A stretch of 31,458 bases of DNA, taken from the NCBI GenBank assembly GCA_963725415.1, contig CAVRZY010000193.1:1-31458 (forward strand), given 5' to 3'. The translations under genes and the position numbers were made by a program. The notes beneath the pieces were generated by a model. It saw only the letters and a program-made list of their open reading frames with translations. It searched no databases and had not been told where the DNA came from. Origin of the DNA: CAVRZY01 sp963725415. Lineage in GTDB: Bacteria > Acidobacteriota > Terriglobia > Bryobacterales > Bryobacteraceae. Below, in pieces: positions 9,201 to 17,595 of this stretch; the stretch's first letter is position 1; each line of letters opens with the position of its first letter.

Positions 9201-9920
9201 CGGGTGCGGTGGAACTTCCTGGTGGATCTGCCGTTCGGCAAGGGCAAGCCGGTGCTGGGTAACGCCGGAAGCTGGCTTAACCGGCTGGTGGGCGGTTACC
9301 AGATCGCCGGCATGGGCTCGCTGGCGAGCACGTTTTTCAGCCTGCCATCCAGCATGTTCTCGACCGGCAACAAGGTTGAAGTCTACGGGTACAAGTACCC
9401 CATTCAGGACTGCACCAGCGGTACCTGCTACCCGGGCTACCTGTGGTGGAACGGCTACATTCCGGCCTACAGGATCAACAGCACCGATGCGAAGACCGGA
9501 AAGCCGAACGGCTACATGGGCATTCCCGCGGATTACAAGCCTGCCGTGCAGCCGCTGTGGCCGTACCCGGCCGATTACCTGAGCCGCAGTTCCGCGAGCG
9601 ATCCGATGTACGCCTTCTACGGCACCAACACGCTGTGGATACCCCTCAACACCGGCGTCGTGCAGCGCACCACCTGGACCGGCCTGGCTCCGCTACGGCA
9701 GCAGTACGTGCCGAGCATCCGCCAGTGGGGCCTGGATGCGTCAATGTTCAAGACCGTCCCGATCAACGAGCGCTTCAGGGTGCGTATCAACGTCGATTTC
9801 TTCAACGTGCTGAACCACCCGGGAAATCCCAACAGCGTCGGAAGCACCGGCATGCTGTCCACGCGGAACTCCGGCAACAGCGCGCGCACCTTGCAGTTGA
9901 CGGCGCGCCTGACCTGGTAG
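6231..9920 (+). CDS. TonB-dependent receptor with N-terminal carboxypeptidase-regulatory-like domain (Oar-like)
   Basis: 1229-residue outer-membrane protein, intact. Signal peptide at residues 1-27 (hydrophobic core FLFCILVIVLIAP, cleavage after AWPQA). Residues about 31-112 form a carboxypeptidase-regulatory-like (CnaB-like) beta-sandwich: GVSGTVRDQTRAVIPGASV, then NETGFYLFPGT. A plug-like region follows (RIEQLPINGR, EFKVENNNSSAKF, VVTTRGGTNTLHG, NEFGASAGGPV), then a long barrel rich in aromatics with YAAYLQDNWRVSPRLTLNLGLRYD. The chain ends in LTARLTW, with a terminal aromatic suitable for BAM insertion. Such receptors are abundant in Acidobacteria and are usually assumed to import oligosaccharides or other large ligands, but no SusD-like partner or hydrolase lies next to it, so the ligand is unknown. 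Strong SD and its own promoter suggest a single-gene unit. Confidence 0.92.
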   Translation: MRRFLCVQSFLFCILVIVLIAPSAWPQASSTGVSGTVRDQTRAVIPGASVTLTNTNTNVAWKTTTNETGFYLFPGTVPGPYTLVVEAPGMQKYEGSLTVQVQQSAVVDVTMKVGQTAVEISVRDVTPMTQTDSPTLGRVLERARIEQLPINGRALTTLLQTVPGQEGTRAFGLRDFSFEMVLDGAALADRYSWNLVTARQPGLDSVEEFKVENNNSSAKFARPTSIVVTTRGGTNTLHGTAFETNRNSGVGVARQRQDSYLKPPFLNRNEFGASAGGPVYIPKLYNGKNKTFWFSSWEWSRQISSVTLQMYVPTQAMRDGNLTGLQNAAGNAITIYDPWSTDTNTWSRVPYPNNVLPQSKQSPLYKYLIAVTQLPTLSTVNPMAAPNYIGTWGPFNYQWTTANRIDHRFTDKDSFYGRYSQGNYRNRSQFYGLPSMDWNKVPGNTQGNFQPNKSLALSHVHTFSPTFFNELLLAGTRTKMDVLTGDPTVTYDTALGLPNPFNVKQWPGLYSLGFNGNYLFETQNGNGFYAFYGILDDNATKIKGKHELQFGFHFRADRMNLLPQQQQGAGSDSWDTNATSLYDPSTSRTNPSQLPFTGDQFANFYLGLGNYNNQLNRGMFYARSREYAAYLQDNWRVSPRLTLNLGLRYDLFPPYYEKHNAVSSFDPSDKSVVLGAPVSELIRLGYTFPSIVNRLTDMGQKFKTYDQAGLPKHMINTSKDGWGPRIGFAYRVGDGAKSFVLRGGYRISYFHFVMGGWAARMRMNAPMTARFYWSQTQAAYSPDGIANYSLRTVPVYISGQNTTQLVQPSDAKSLARGCCGVSYFSKDMPDPRVQDWNFTVEKEIMSSTVVRAGYFGNHSTRLEQLYQFNVATPDYIWYMTTHNPTPTGEYANVARNFFDQTSYGTLERWQNTGWGNSNGFKLELERRYSKGLAFGAFYVMDNALMAGGGGYSGTSPIPEVNQFMPGEVPTDINARNKLLNYQRDTSIPHHRVRWNFLVDLPFGKGKPVLGNAGSWLNRLVGGYQIAGMGSLASTFFSLPSSMFSTGNKVEVYGYKYPIQDCTSGTCYPGYLWWNGYIPAYRINSTDAKTGKPNGYMGIPADYKPAVQPLWPYPADYLSRSSASDPMYAFYGTNTLWIPLNTGVVQRTTWTGLAPLRQQYVPSIRQWGLDASMFKTVPINERFRVRINVDFFNVLNHPGNPNSVGSTGMLSTRNSGNSARTLQLTARLTW

Positions 9921-9942
9921 TCGCGCGTTAGAAATAGGGGAT

Positions 9943-9988
9943 AGGCTACGGCGTCCCAAGCGTTGTTTGGGCGCTGACGTCGTAGCCT
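9943..9988 (+). terminator. Hairpin downstream of the TonB-dependent receptor
   Basis: Arms AGGCTACG (9943-9950) and CGTAGCCT (9981-9988) are perfectly complementary. Inside, CGTC/GACG and CCCAA/TTGGG extend the stem around a short loop. A TTTT run follows at 9997-10000. It lies 23 bp after the receptor stop, so it is a plausible terminator. Confidence 0.5.
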
Positions 9989-10040
9989 GTGCCGGATTTT
10001 CATCGCCTTCGGTGGGCGATCCGCTCAGGCCAACAGCCTC

Positions 10041-10098
10041 TCCAGAAACTTGACGCAACTCGTTGATTTTTCGTGAGGGGGCTCCGGGAGTTTCTGGA
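10041..10098. repeat. 10-bp inverted repeat with 38-bp spacer
   Basis: TCCAGAAACT (10041-10050) and AGTTTCTGGA (10089-10098) are perfect inverse copies. The spacer contains a small CAAC-TCG-GTTG-like palindrome and a T run. Purpose unknown; it could be a transcription stop for the minus-strand operon or a protein-binding site. Confidence 0.5.
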
Positions 10099-10159
10099 AT
10101 GATGGAGCGCGCCGCAGGCCCGCTGCCAGACTCTTGAAAACCCGGGACAGCAACTCGAT

Positions 10160-10260
10160 GTGGGGCGGCCTCTCTAGCCGGGGTGCCCACTGGGCCCCCG
10201 CTTTCCAGCGGGCTTAAGCCGGCCGAAAGGCCGGCTTGCGGCCAGCATTGGCCGCCCCAC
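10160..10260. repeat. 101-bp palindromic (MITE/REP-like) element
   Basis: Perfect 11-bp terminal inverted repeats, GTGGGGCGGCC at 10160-10170 and GGCCGCCCCAC at 10250-10260. Internal hairpins include CCCGCT-TTCC-AGCGGG and a perfect 9-bp stem capped by a GAAA tetraloop (10216-10237, AAGCCGGCC/GGCCGGCTT). No coding capacity. The nested structure is typical of small interspersed palindromic elements; copy number in the genome is not visible from this window. It may also act as a bidirectional terminator. Confidence 0.6.
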
Positions 10261-10359
10261 CGGAGAGTCAACTCGTAGCCGAGACAAGACACCAGGATTT
10301 TCACGCTCGCGGGTGGCGGTGGCCGCCATGGCTCAAACTGTCCCCGATTTTCGCCCTGC

Positions 10360-12665
10360 TTACTTCACAGTCAGCAAGACCGTGTTGCTTGTGCGGGCGT
10401 TGACGCGGGTTTTCAGCTCCAGGGGGCCGGTGGGGAGGTCGGCGGGGAGGGCGAAGCGGAGGGCGGTGAGGCCCACGTAACCGGGGGCGGCGCCGGCGAA
10501 GCTGGGGTCGATCAGGCGGTCGCCTAGCAGCACCTCGACCTTGTCGGCCAGGGGCAGCTTGACGGTATCCGGGACCGCAAAGCCGTCCAGGACCGGGCCT
10601 TGGTAGGGACCGAAGCCGGTGCCCAGCAGGGTGACGGTTTCGCCCCGCTGGGCCGGGTTGTCCGCCGACAGCAGGCTGCCGTCCGGGCGCGTGCCCAGGG
10701 CGAAGGGCTGGCCCTCGACCAGGTTGGAGAACAGCCCCGGAGCGTTGCGCACCACCTGGAAGCTGGCCTTCACCTCGGGCTGGCCTTCCCAGCGCACCGT
10801 GGCCGTATAGTCGCCCTCGCGGAGGTCGGAAGGCAACTGGGCGTTGATCTGCTCGGGGGAGACGAACACCAGCGGCAGCAGCCGTTCGCTGACCCGCACC
10901 GTCACCCCGGCGATGCTCTGGGCCAGGGGGCTGGCCGGGCCGCTCTCGAAGGCCGGGGCCAGGTTGGCCCCGTAGAGGGCGATGATCGATCCGGCCGCCA
11001 CGCCCGGCTGGGGGGTCTCTCCGGCCGCGTTGCGCACCCCCACCGGGGTAATCGAGGGAACCTTCTCCAGCACCGCCCGCACCAGGCGCGGCCCCGACAT
11101 GCGCACCAGGCCCGACAGTTCCCGCCCCACCAGGTCCCCCTCCCAGTACTTCAGCCGGTAACCGGCCTTGGGTCGAGGACCACGGTGACCTCAGTCTCGG
11201 CCGGATAATAGCCGTCCGCCGAGGGCGGATAAAACTGGAAGGCGGCCGCCTCGGGCGGGTCCACCGAGGCTCGCAGCAGGTGGCTCAGACGGTAGCGCGC
11301 CACCAGGAACCCTTCTTCGGCCCCTGCCGTCCAGCTACGCTCCTGCGGCCCGCCATCGGCCCAGCCGTCAAAGTCCAGGCGCATGGCGTCGGTCCAGGCC
11401 ACCGTGGCGGGCGCTGCCACCCGCACCGAAGCGCCCTGCCGGGGCTCGACGAGGCAGGGCGTCCGGCACTCGGCCCCGTTCACCAGCACCCCCACCTCGG
11501 TGGGGGAACTGCGGATGGTCAGCTTGCCCAGCATCTCGTAGCTGGCCACCAGCCGCAGCCCGCTCACGGCCGCGGCCTCGCTGACGGTCACGTCCTGGCT
11601 GGGGGCGCCTCCGTTGGACCAGTTTTGGAGCAGGTACCGCCGCCCCCGCGCGTTCACCTGCTCGGCCGGCGCCGAAACCCGGTGCGTCGAGCCCACCGCC
11701 CAAACGAAGTTGTAGCTGGGCCAGATCTCCCGCCCGTCCACGGCCAGCTTCAGCCCTTCCGGGCTGGTCAGCAGGCTCACCTGCGCCCCCGGCAGGAAGC
11801 GCGCCGTCAGGGTAACCGGGATGTTCACCGGCCCGGTGGCCGTGTAGGCCTGCTGCTCGCTGCCTCCATGGGCCCAGCTATCGAACACCCACAGGTGGCC
11901 CTGCTGCGGGTCCCACTGCGGCGAGACCGGCCCCAGGGTGTGCTGCGAGTTCTGCGCCCAGTCCAGGGTGACGGGCGTGTTGACGGGGGCCCGGTCGGCC
12001 AGCACCTGTAGCCCCGGCGGCGAGGTCTCCAGCGTCACCCGCACCGCCGGCTGGAAGCGCGGATGCAGCGGGATGGGCTTGTTCAGAACGAAGCTGATCA
12101 CCGTGGCCGCGGTGTTGCCCACGTCGATGTCCCAGCCCAGGCACACGTAGCCCGGCGGCGGGTAGGCCTCGGCGGTGTGAGTGGTTCCGGCATCCGCCCA
12201 TATCGGGTTGTCCTCGGGAGTGTCCTGCTCATAGCAGGCCCCGTCCAGGTACACCTTTCCGGAACCCGGCCCGGGAGTGGCGCAGCTAAAGGACGACACT
12301 CCCCCGCCGTTAAATTGCAGCCAGATGGCGTACTTGATCAGGCCCATCGCCTGGTAATAGGTGATATTGCGGTCCGCCGTCACCGCCAGCGTGGTCCCGT
12401 CCGACAGGGCGCGGCCCTGGGAATCTTGCCAGGCGCCGAAAATGAACCGGATTCCCGGGGAGGGGGTCTGCACCGGGTCGATGTGGAGAATGTGCTTGCT
12501 CTTCTCCGGCCACAGAAAGACGGCTGAATTGGTGTACAACGTCCCGTCCACGGTGAACTGCGCGCCGCGCACCTCGGTGAACACCCGCGTGCTGACCAGC
12601 GCCTCCTGCGCCCAGAGCGCTCCCGCCGCCATCTGGGCCAGGACCAACCATAGGATGCGCTTCAT
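10360..12665 (-). CDS. Secreted PEGA/InlB-like repeat protein with C-terminal TIGR03437 domain, one frame break
   Basis: About 768 residues after restoring one missing base near 11160-11166, where DPRPG must join YRLKYWEGD. Signal peptide MKRILWLVLAQMAAGALWAQ. The body holds several PEGA- or InlB-B-like beta repeats, recognisable as SPPGLQVLADRAPVNTPV, SPEGLKLAVDGREIW and SPTEVGVLVNGAECRTPC, each followed by a phrase such as WVFDSWAHGG, LLQNWSNGG or LDFDGWADGG. The last 220 residues match the Solibacter C-terminal domain pattern: VRNAAGETPQPGVAAGSIIA, YGANLAP, SPEQINAQLP, APGLFS and GTGFGPYQG. Predicted extracellular surface protein; function unknown. Third gene of a minus-strand operon, 12 bp after the barrel gene. 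Confidence 0.8.
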
Positions 12666-12677
12666 CGGCTCCCGCTC

Positions 12678-13319
12678 CTAAAACCCGAAGCTCAGGCCCA
12701 GCAGGGGCACAAAATCGTGCACCCAGCCGCCTAGCTTGGCCCCGCCCACCGGGGCGATCACCTGCTTGGGCGCCGGGGTCAGGTAGTCCCGGAACTCGGC
12801 CTGGAGAAACACCCGCGAACCCAGCTTGAACTGGAGGCCGCCTCCCAGGCTCAGCAGCCCGGTGACCTGCTGGGTCTTGGTGAGGATGGCGAACTTGTTC
12901 AGGGGCTGGTAGGCCGCCTCCTTGCCCGTCCCCCGGTACAGCTTCACTCCTCCCCCAGCCGCCACATACGGCCGCATGGCCAGCCCCCGGTCCCGCGCGA
13001 AGATCAGCAGGTCGTAGTGCACCGCGTGCGACAGCCCGCTGAAGGTCACCTCGGTTCCCCCCGAGGACAGCTTCATATCGCTGAACCGATACAGGTAGCG
13101 GAACTCCCCGCCCAGGTGGTCGTAGAGATCGTGCCCCACCAGGGCCCCCAGCGCCGCGCCTCCCTTGAATCCGGTGCTGGCGCTGCCGCTGGGGTTGGTC
13201 ACCGTCAGGCTCTTGCTGATGCCGTAGCCGGCTACGCCCCCCAGCCGCCACTCCTGAGCCTGACAGCCGGAGGCCAGCGCCAGGGCGCAAACGAAAATGG
13301 ATGGTCCGAGCCTTCGCAT
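12678..13319 (-). CDS. Outer-membrane beta-barrel protein
   Basis: 213 residues. Signal peptide MRRLGPSIFVCALALASGC..., with cleavage probably after CQAQ; a weak lipobox-like ASGC is present but a barrel is more likely. The mature part shows repeated amphipathic beta-strands with aromatic girdles (WRLGGVAGYGISKSL, LGGEFRYLYRFSDMKL, HAVHYDLLIFA, RVFLQAEFRDYLTP) and ends in LSFGF, a typical BAM signal. Size and strand pattern fit an 8-stranded OmpA/OmpW-like barrel. It sits 22 bp after the propeller gene and 12 bp before the PEGA-like gene, so it is in one transcript with two large secreted proteins and may anchor or export them (inference). Confidence 0.78.
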   Translation of the reverse strand: MRRLGPSIFVCALALASGCQAQEWRLGGVAGYGISKSLTVTNPSGSASTGFKGGAALGALVGHDLYDHLGGEFRYLYRFSDMKLSSGGTEVTFSGLSHAVHYDLLIFARDRGLAMRPYVAAGGGVKLYRGTGKEAAYQPLNKFAILTKTQQVTGLLSLGGGLQFKLGSRVFLQAEFRDYLTPAPKQVIAPVGGAKLGGWVHDFVPLLGLSFGF

Positions 13320-13341
13320 GGTTCCTCCTCCGCCCGGACCC

Positions 13342-16300
13342 TTACTTCACTACCCGCACGGTCAGGGTGGTCGAGGAACCGCCCTGAGTGATTTTCAGCG
13401 GCACCTCCATGCCCAGGGGCACCCAGTAGGGCACCTGGGCGTTGATCTGGTAGACTCCCACCTGCCCCGGCACCAGGCCGGCGTAGGCTATTGGCAAAGC
13501 CACCCCGCCCAGGCTCACCTCCGGCTGGATCAGGGCCTCGGCCAGCGGATCCGACGGCCCCGGATAGCCCGACTCGACTCCCGGCGCCGTCAGCCCCAGC
13601 CCGGTGGCGTAGATCACGATCCAGTCCTCGGGATGGATGGGGTTCGACAGCGTCACCAGCTCCCAGTTGGTGGCCCGCACCAGGGTGGGCAGGTCCTGGT
13701 CCGGCCCCGCCACCCCGCTGCGGAACACGCTCGGCGCGGCCGCCTGGATGACGAAGTTGTAGTTGTTGCTCACCCCGGCCGGGGTCCGTAACACCATGGT
13801 GGCGTTGCCGGCCACGTTGAAGGGCAACTGGGCGTTGATCTGGGTCGAGGACAGCAGAATCATGGGCACCAGCACCCCGTTGACCGTCAGGCAGCTCTCG
13901 GCCAGGGCGGTGGGCAGCGGCACCTCGCGGGTGGCCGCGTTGACCAGGCTCAGGTCCCGGCCCGTCACCACGATCAGCCCGCCCGGCGCTACCGCCTCGC
14001 TGCGGTCGGCGGCGTTCACAACCCGCTCGATGCGGGCCTCCGCTACCGCCGCGTCAAAACTCCACGACAGCACCGTGAAGCCCGAGGTGGTCAGGGCGAT
14101 GATGGCGCTGCGGTTGGCCAGCGGCGCCAGCGTCCGCCGGAAGGTCGCCCCCGGCGTGGCCGGCTCGCTCAGCAGCGGCGCCTCGATCATGCGGGTCGAG
14201 CGGATGCTCCCTTGTGCCAGGTCCACCCGCTGGATCACCCCGGGCGAAGCCGCCAAGGCCGCCGTGGTCCGCAGCCCGTTCTGATCCAGCAGCGCGAAGC
14301 CGGAGGACTGCCCGGTGGCGCTCTCGAACTGTTGCACCGCCACCAGCGAGCCGTTCAGCAGATTCACATCCGCCACAAAGCGCTCGTCCGACAGCGCCGC
14401 AAAGGCCCCCGACAGCCCCTTGAAATCCTTCCGCGAGGCCACGAAGGTGTCCCCGTTGGCGTCGTAGAGCATTACCGTCCCATCGGCCTGGGCCACGAAA
14501 ATCCTGGCCCCCGAAGGCGAGGCCGCCAGCACCGTGTTTACGTTGATCTTGTTCTCGTAGATCCCCAGCGTGGGCAGCGTCACCGCCAGGTGCGCGTACA
14601 GGTCCAGCACGTCGATCTGGTGGGCCGGACCCGCCACCCGCGAGGCCGCCAGAATCGCCCGCCCTGAGGAGGCGATCGAGCGCGGATAGTGTCCCGGCGG
14701 AAAGGCCACCGGCTCGAGCTGCTCCAGCCGGTCCAGGTCGTAGACGTTGGCCAGTTGCGAATCGTCGTTGCCTACCAGCAGGTACTGCCGGTCCAAGGTC
14801 AGGGCCATCTGGGTGGGCGTGTTGCCGGTGCGCAGGGTTCCGATCTGCTTGTAGGTGGCGCCGTCGAACACCAGCGCCTGGTTTTTGTCCTGCCGCAGAA
14901 TGTAGAAGCGGTTGCGGGCCGGGTCCGCCAGCAGGTCCACCAGCTTGCCCGGCAGGTTGTAGATGGTTCCCCGCTGGTCCGGTTCCTTGTTGTTGATCAG
15001 CACTCGCACCGGGCTGGGCAGGTTCACCGCAGCCTGCGAGCGGATCTCGATCAGGGCCGCCTGGGTCCCCTGCTGGTTCTGGAACAGAGTGGGGTTGATG
15101 GACACCCGCACCCGCTGGGGCGTGGTCCCCGAGGCCGGCGAGACCGCCATCCCCCCTATCGACGGCACCAGGTTGAAGTCCGTGCGGCCCCCGCCCGGAT
15201 CGACGATCTCGATTTCTTGAGTCATCGTCTTGCGGTCGCAGAAGTTCCCCCGAAACACCACGTCCTCCTGCGCCGAGGCCACCCGGGGGGCCTTCGATAG
15301 CGCCCCTACCGGCAGCACCGTCAGCCCGCTGTCGGAGATCGAGTACATCACCTCTCCGTTCGCACTCAGCAGGGATTTGCCGGCCAGGTTCTCGGGCAGT
15401 CGCAGCCGCTCCCGCACCGCCAGGTTGTCGGCCTCCGCCACCAGCAAGGTGGGCGGCGGCGCGGCCGCCGCCGTGGGCGGACTCTGCGGCGCCGTTCGAC
15501 CACCGCTTCGTCAAACTGCAAGTACACCAGCCCCCGCGCCGAGTCGATGGCGTGGCTGCCGATGTTGAACTTCCCCGAGGCGTTGGGGAACTGCGCTAAC
15601 AGTACGCCCCGCCGCGAGAACAGCCCCCAGCCGGTCAGATATAGGGAGCCGTCCTGGTTGACCGAGGTCACCCGCGGACCCAGCGGCGGCGAGGCCACCC
15701 AGCCTACCGCCGCCACCTGCTTGCTGTAGACGTTGTAGCGGAAGGCCACCGCCTGGTCGGCCGCCCCCATCTCGGCGATCCCGTATACCCACAGCCCGTC
15801 GCCGGAGGCCGCCAGCGAGGCCCGCACGATCTCCGGCGGAAAGGTCCCGGCCGGCACCGGCAGCAGCTTGGCCGTTACCCCCGCCACCGTCTCCAGGACC
15901 CGCGTGGTCCCGTTGGAGGGGTCCAGCAGCACGAAGTCCTGCATGGTGGCAATGAAGGCCAGGTTGTCCAGCCCGAAAGCCACCCCCAGCGGCGGCGACC
16001 CGAACGTGAAGGTCTGCTTCAGGTTGGAATTCAAGTCCAGCACCGTCACCGCGTTAGAGGGCGTGTTGGGCGCCTGGAAGTTCCCGTAGTGCGTCACCAC
16101 CAGGTAGCGCCCGTCCGGCGACAGCGCCAGCGAGGCCGGCTGCGCCGCCACGTTCAGCGAGGTCTGCAACGTCTTGGTGGCCGTGGAAACCACATCCACC
16201 CGGTTGCCGGTGTAGTTGGCCACATACACCAGGCCCCGCTTTTCGTCCAGCGCCAGGTCCGAGCCATGCCCGCTGATCGGCACCACCGTCCCAAACGTGC

Positions 16301-16412
16301 CCGCCACCGCCACCGAACCCGGCAGCATCCACAGCAAATTCGCAATTAACCAGCGTGACAACTGGCGGAGAGAGCAGCAGCTCCTCCTCTTAGGTGAGAA
16401 GTTAGGTTGCAT
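13342..16412 (-). CDS. YVTN-type beta-propeller surface protein with C-terminal TIGR03437 domain, one frame break
   Basis: About 1023 residues after adding one base near 15484-15500, in a Pro/Ala-rich linker (PPTAAAAPPPTLLV). A signal peptide precedes AVAGTFGTVVPI. The first 300 residues carry propeller blades such as GLVYVANYTGNRVDVVSTAT, SLALSPDGRYLVVTHYG and NAVTVLDLNS. A second propeller-like set follows (FYILRQDKNQALVFDG, MALTLDRQYLLVGNDDSQ, IFVAQADGTVMLYDANGD). The C-terminal 220 residues are the TIGR03437 pattern: VVNAADRSEAVAPGGLIVV, LLSSTQINAQLPF, YATGLGLTAPGV and QINAQVPYWVPLG. Predicted secreted scaffold; ligand unknown. First gene of the three-gene surface operon, starting 125 bp after the DUF3106-like gene. 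Confidence 0.82.
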
Positions 16413-16537
16413 TAGCCTGCCTATAGTCGTGCTTCCTTCGAACGTGCAACATCTTGGAAGTCATTGTCAAGATTGAATTAGGCAGCAGTGGCTTGTTTAC
16501 TAAAGTTAAATGGCGTGCGGGTGTCTGGCGGGGCTGC
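16413..16537 (-). promoter_or_regulatory. Intergenic leader of the surface operon with a possible -35 box
   Basis: 125-bp gap between the DUF3106-like gene and the propeller gene. On the minus strand TTGACA occurs at 16470-16465, but no good -10 lies 16-18 bp downstream; TATAGG at 16426-16421 is too far. The operon may use an alternative sigma factor, for instance the one encoded upstream. No clear hairpin seen. Confidence 0.25.
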
Positions 16538-17086
16538 CTACTGCCGCGGCGCAGTCAGGAGGCTGGAGAGATCCTGGAGCAGTTGCTGCTCGGCGAGGGT
16601 GTACTTGCTGCGGAATTCGTCGCTGTTGATGCGGGCGCGACGGTCGGGATCGTCCATCAAGCGGAGTTGGCGGAATTCCTCGCCCACCAGTTTGCGCCGA
16701 TCCTCGGGCAATTTGTTGAATCTTCCGAAGAGCTTTCTGGCGGCTTCCTGTTGCTGTGGTGGCAACTGGGCAAACATCTCCAGACGGCGGCGGAGCGTCT
16801 CGCGCTCCTGTGGTGGCAACTGGTCATACCGTTGCAGCCGCTCCTGGACCTGCTTTCTGCGCTCCGGGGGTAGGCGATCGAGGATGCGATTCCTCTGCTC
16901 GGGCGTCATGCGCTCCAGCCGGTCAAAAACGGTCTCGCCGGAGCCGAGGCGTCCGGCAGGCCCGTGGCCAGGGGGCGGGCCCGCGGGCCGGCCTGCGCGT
17001 GCTCCAGGCGGGGGCCGTCGGGGTTGGGCGGCGACGCTCGGAGCCAGCAAGGCCGATAGAGCTAGGATTAAGATTCTAAAGCGCAT
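16538..17086 (-). CDS. Exported DUF3106-like protein
   Basis: 182 residues from the ATG at 17086, chosen because it opens a signal peptide (MRFRILILALSALLAPSVAAQ) and lies 4 nt after the anti-sigma stop. Next is a Pro/Arg/Gly-rich linker (residues about 22-50), then a charged helical region with the repeated pattern of DUF3106: MTPEQRNRILDRLPPERRKQ, LPPQERETLRRRLEMF, LPPQQQEAARKLFGRF, and LPEDRRKLVGEEFRQL. The spacing of LPP/LPE motifs suggests a chain of short helical hairpins. Probably periplasmic, perhaps sensing or restraining the neighbouring anti-sigma factor, as small exported partners sometimes do; that is inference from gene order. Third gene of the sigma/anti-sigma unit. Confidence 0.75.
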   Translation of the reverse strand: MRFRILILALSALLAPSVAAQPRRPPPGARAGRPAGPPPGHGPAGRLGSGETVFDRLERMTPEQRNRILDRLPPERRKQVQERLQRYDQLPPQERETLRRRLEMFAQLPPQQQEAARKLFGRFNKLPEDRRKLVGEEFRQLRLMDDPDRRARINSDEFRSKYTLAEQQLLQDLSSLLTAPRQ

Positions 17087-17090
17087 CTTC

Positions 17091-17582
17091 CTACATCGAT
17101 TGCGATGCCCCGACTTCTGTCCGCGGGACGAGGTTGAGCTGCCTGAGCATGTCCAGGTCGTCCAGCGCCTTCTCGACCTGCTCGGCATCCACGGTTTCCA
17201 CCTGGGCCTGCTTGGAGAGCTCGATCGAAGTAGGGGTCTGCACCAGAAACGCCACCACAACGACGGCGGAGGCCAAGGCCAGCGAGAGTGCCGGGCGGAG
17301 GTTCAGTGGAAGCCAAGGGCGCACCACCCGGTTCCAGAAGCTGCCGTGCTCCTCCTGCCCGATCCGGGCGTAGAGCCTCTGGTCGAAGTCCCCGGAGACC
17401 GGCACCGCCTCCCAGGCATCCAGAGCCGACCAGACCGACTGCTGGGCCTGGCCAAAAGCCCGGCAGGCCGCGCAACTCTCCATGTGCCGCTCCAGCACGG
17501 CCGAGGTTTCCGGATCCAGCCTGCGGGCACAGTAGGCCAGCAGCAACTCCGCATTCTCGCGTGACTGAACCGGGCACTCCAT
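17091..17582 (-). CDS. Anti-sigma factor with zinc-finger (zf-HC2) and one membrane segment
   Basis: 163 residues. The ATG at 17582 is chosen because GGAGG lies just upstream and it removes a non-homologous extension. N-terminal cytoplasmic anti-sigma domain: the zinc motif H-x3-C-x2-C is visible as HMESCAACRAFG (residues about 34-45), preceded by an AYCARRLDPE segment. One transmembrane helix (ALSLALASAVVVVAFLV) near residues 96-113, then a short periplasmic tail of acidic helix (VETVDAEQVEKALDDLDMLR). It should bind and hold the ECF sigma factor encoded 13 bp upstream. The DUF3106-like gene follows after 4 nt, so the three genes form a tight operon. Confidence 0.87.
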   Translation of the reverse strand: MECPVQSRENAELLLAYCARRLDPETSAVLERHMESCAACRAFGQAQQSVWSALDAWEAVPVSGDFDQRLYARIGQEEHGSFWNRVVRPWLPLNLRPALSLALASAVVVVAFLVQTPTSIELSKQAQVETVDAEQVEKALDDLDMLRQLNLVPRTEVGASQSM

Positions 17583-17595
17583 CGCTTCCTCCCTT

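Larger units (their letters stand above)
9921..10359. other. 439-bp non-coding gap between convergent genes, rich in inverted repeats
   Basis: No convincing coding sequence. The gap holds at least four inverted repeats: 9943-9988, 10002-10020 (ATCGCC/GGCGAT around a 7-nt loop), 10041-10098 and the composite element at 10160-10260. CAACTCG occurs three times (10056, 10151, 10269). It separates the convergent ends of the TonB receptor and the minus-strand surface operon, so some of these structures are probably bidirectional terminators. Confidence 0.7.

Noticed and set aside
12678..13319. Lipoprotein reading of the barrel protein (ASGC)
   Set aside because: The lipobox is poor, and the strand pattern and C-terminal Phe fit an outer-membrane barrel.
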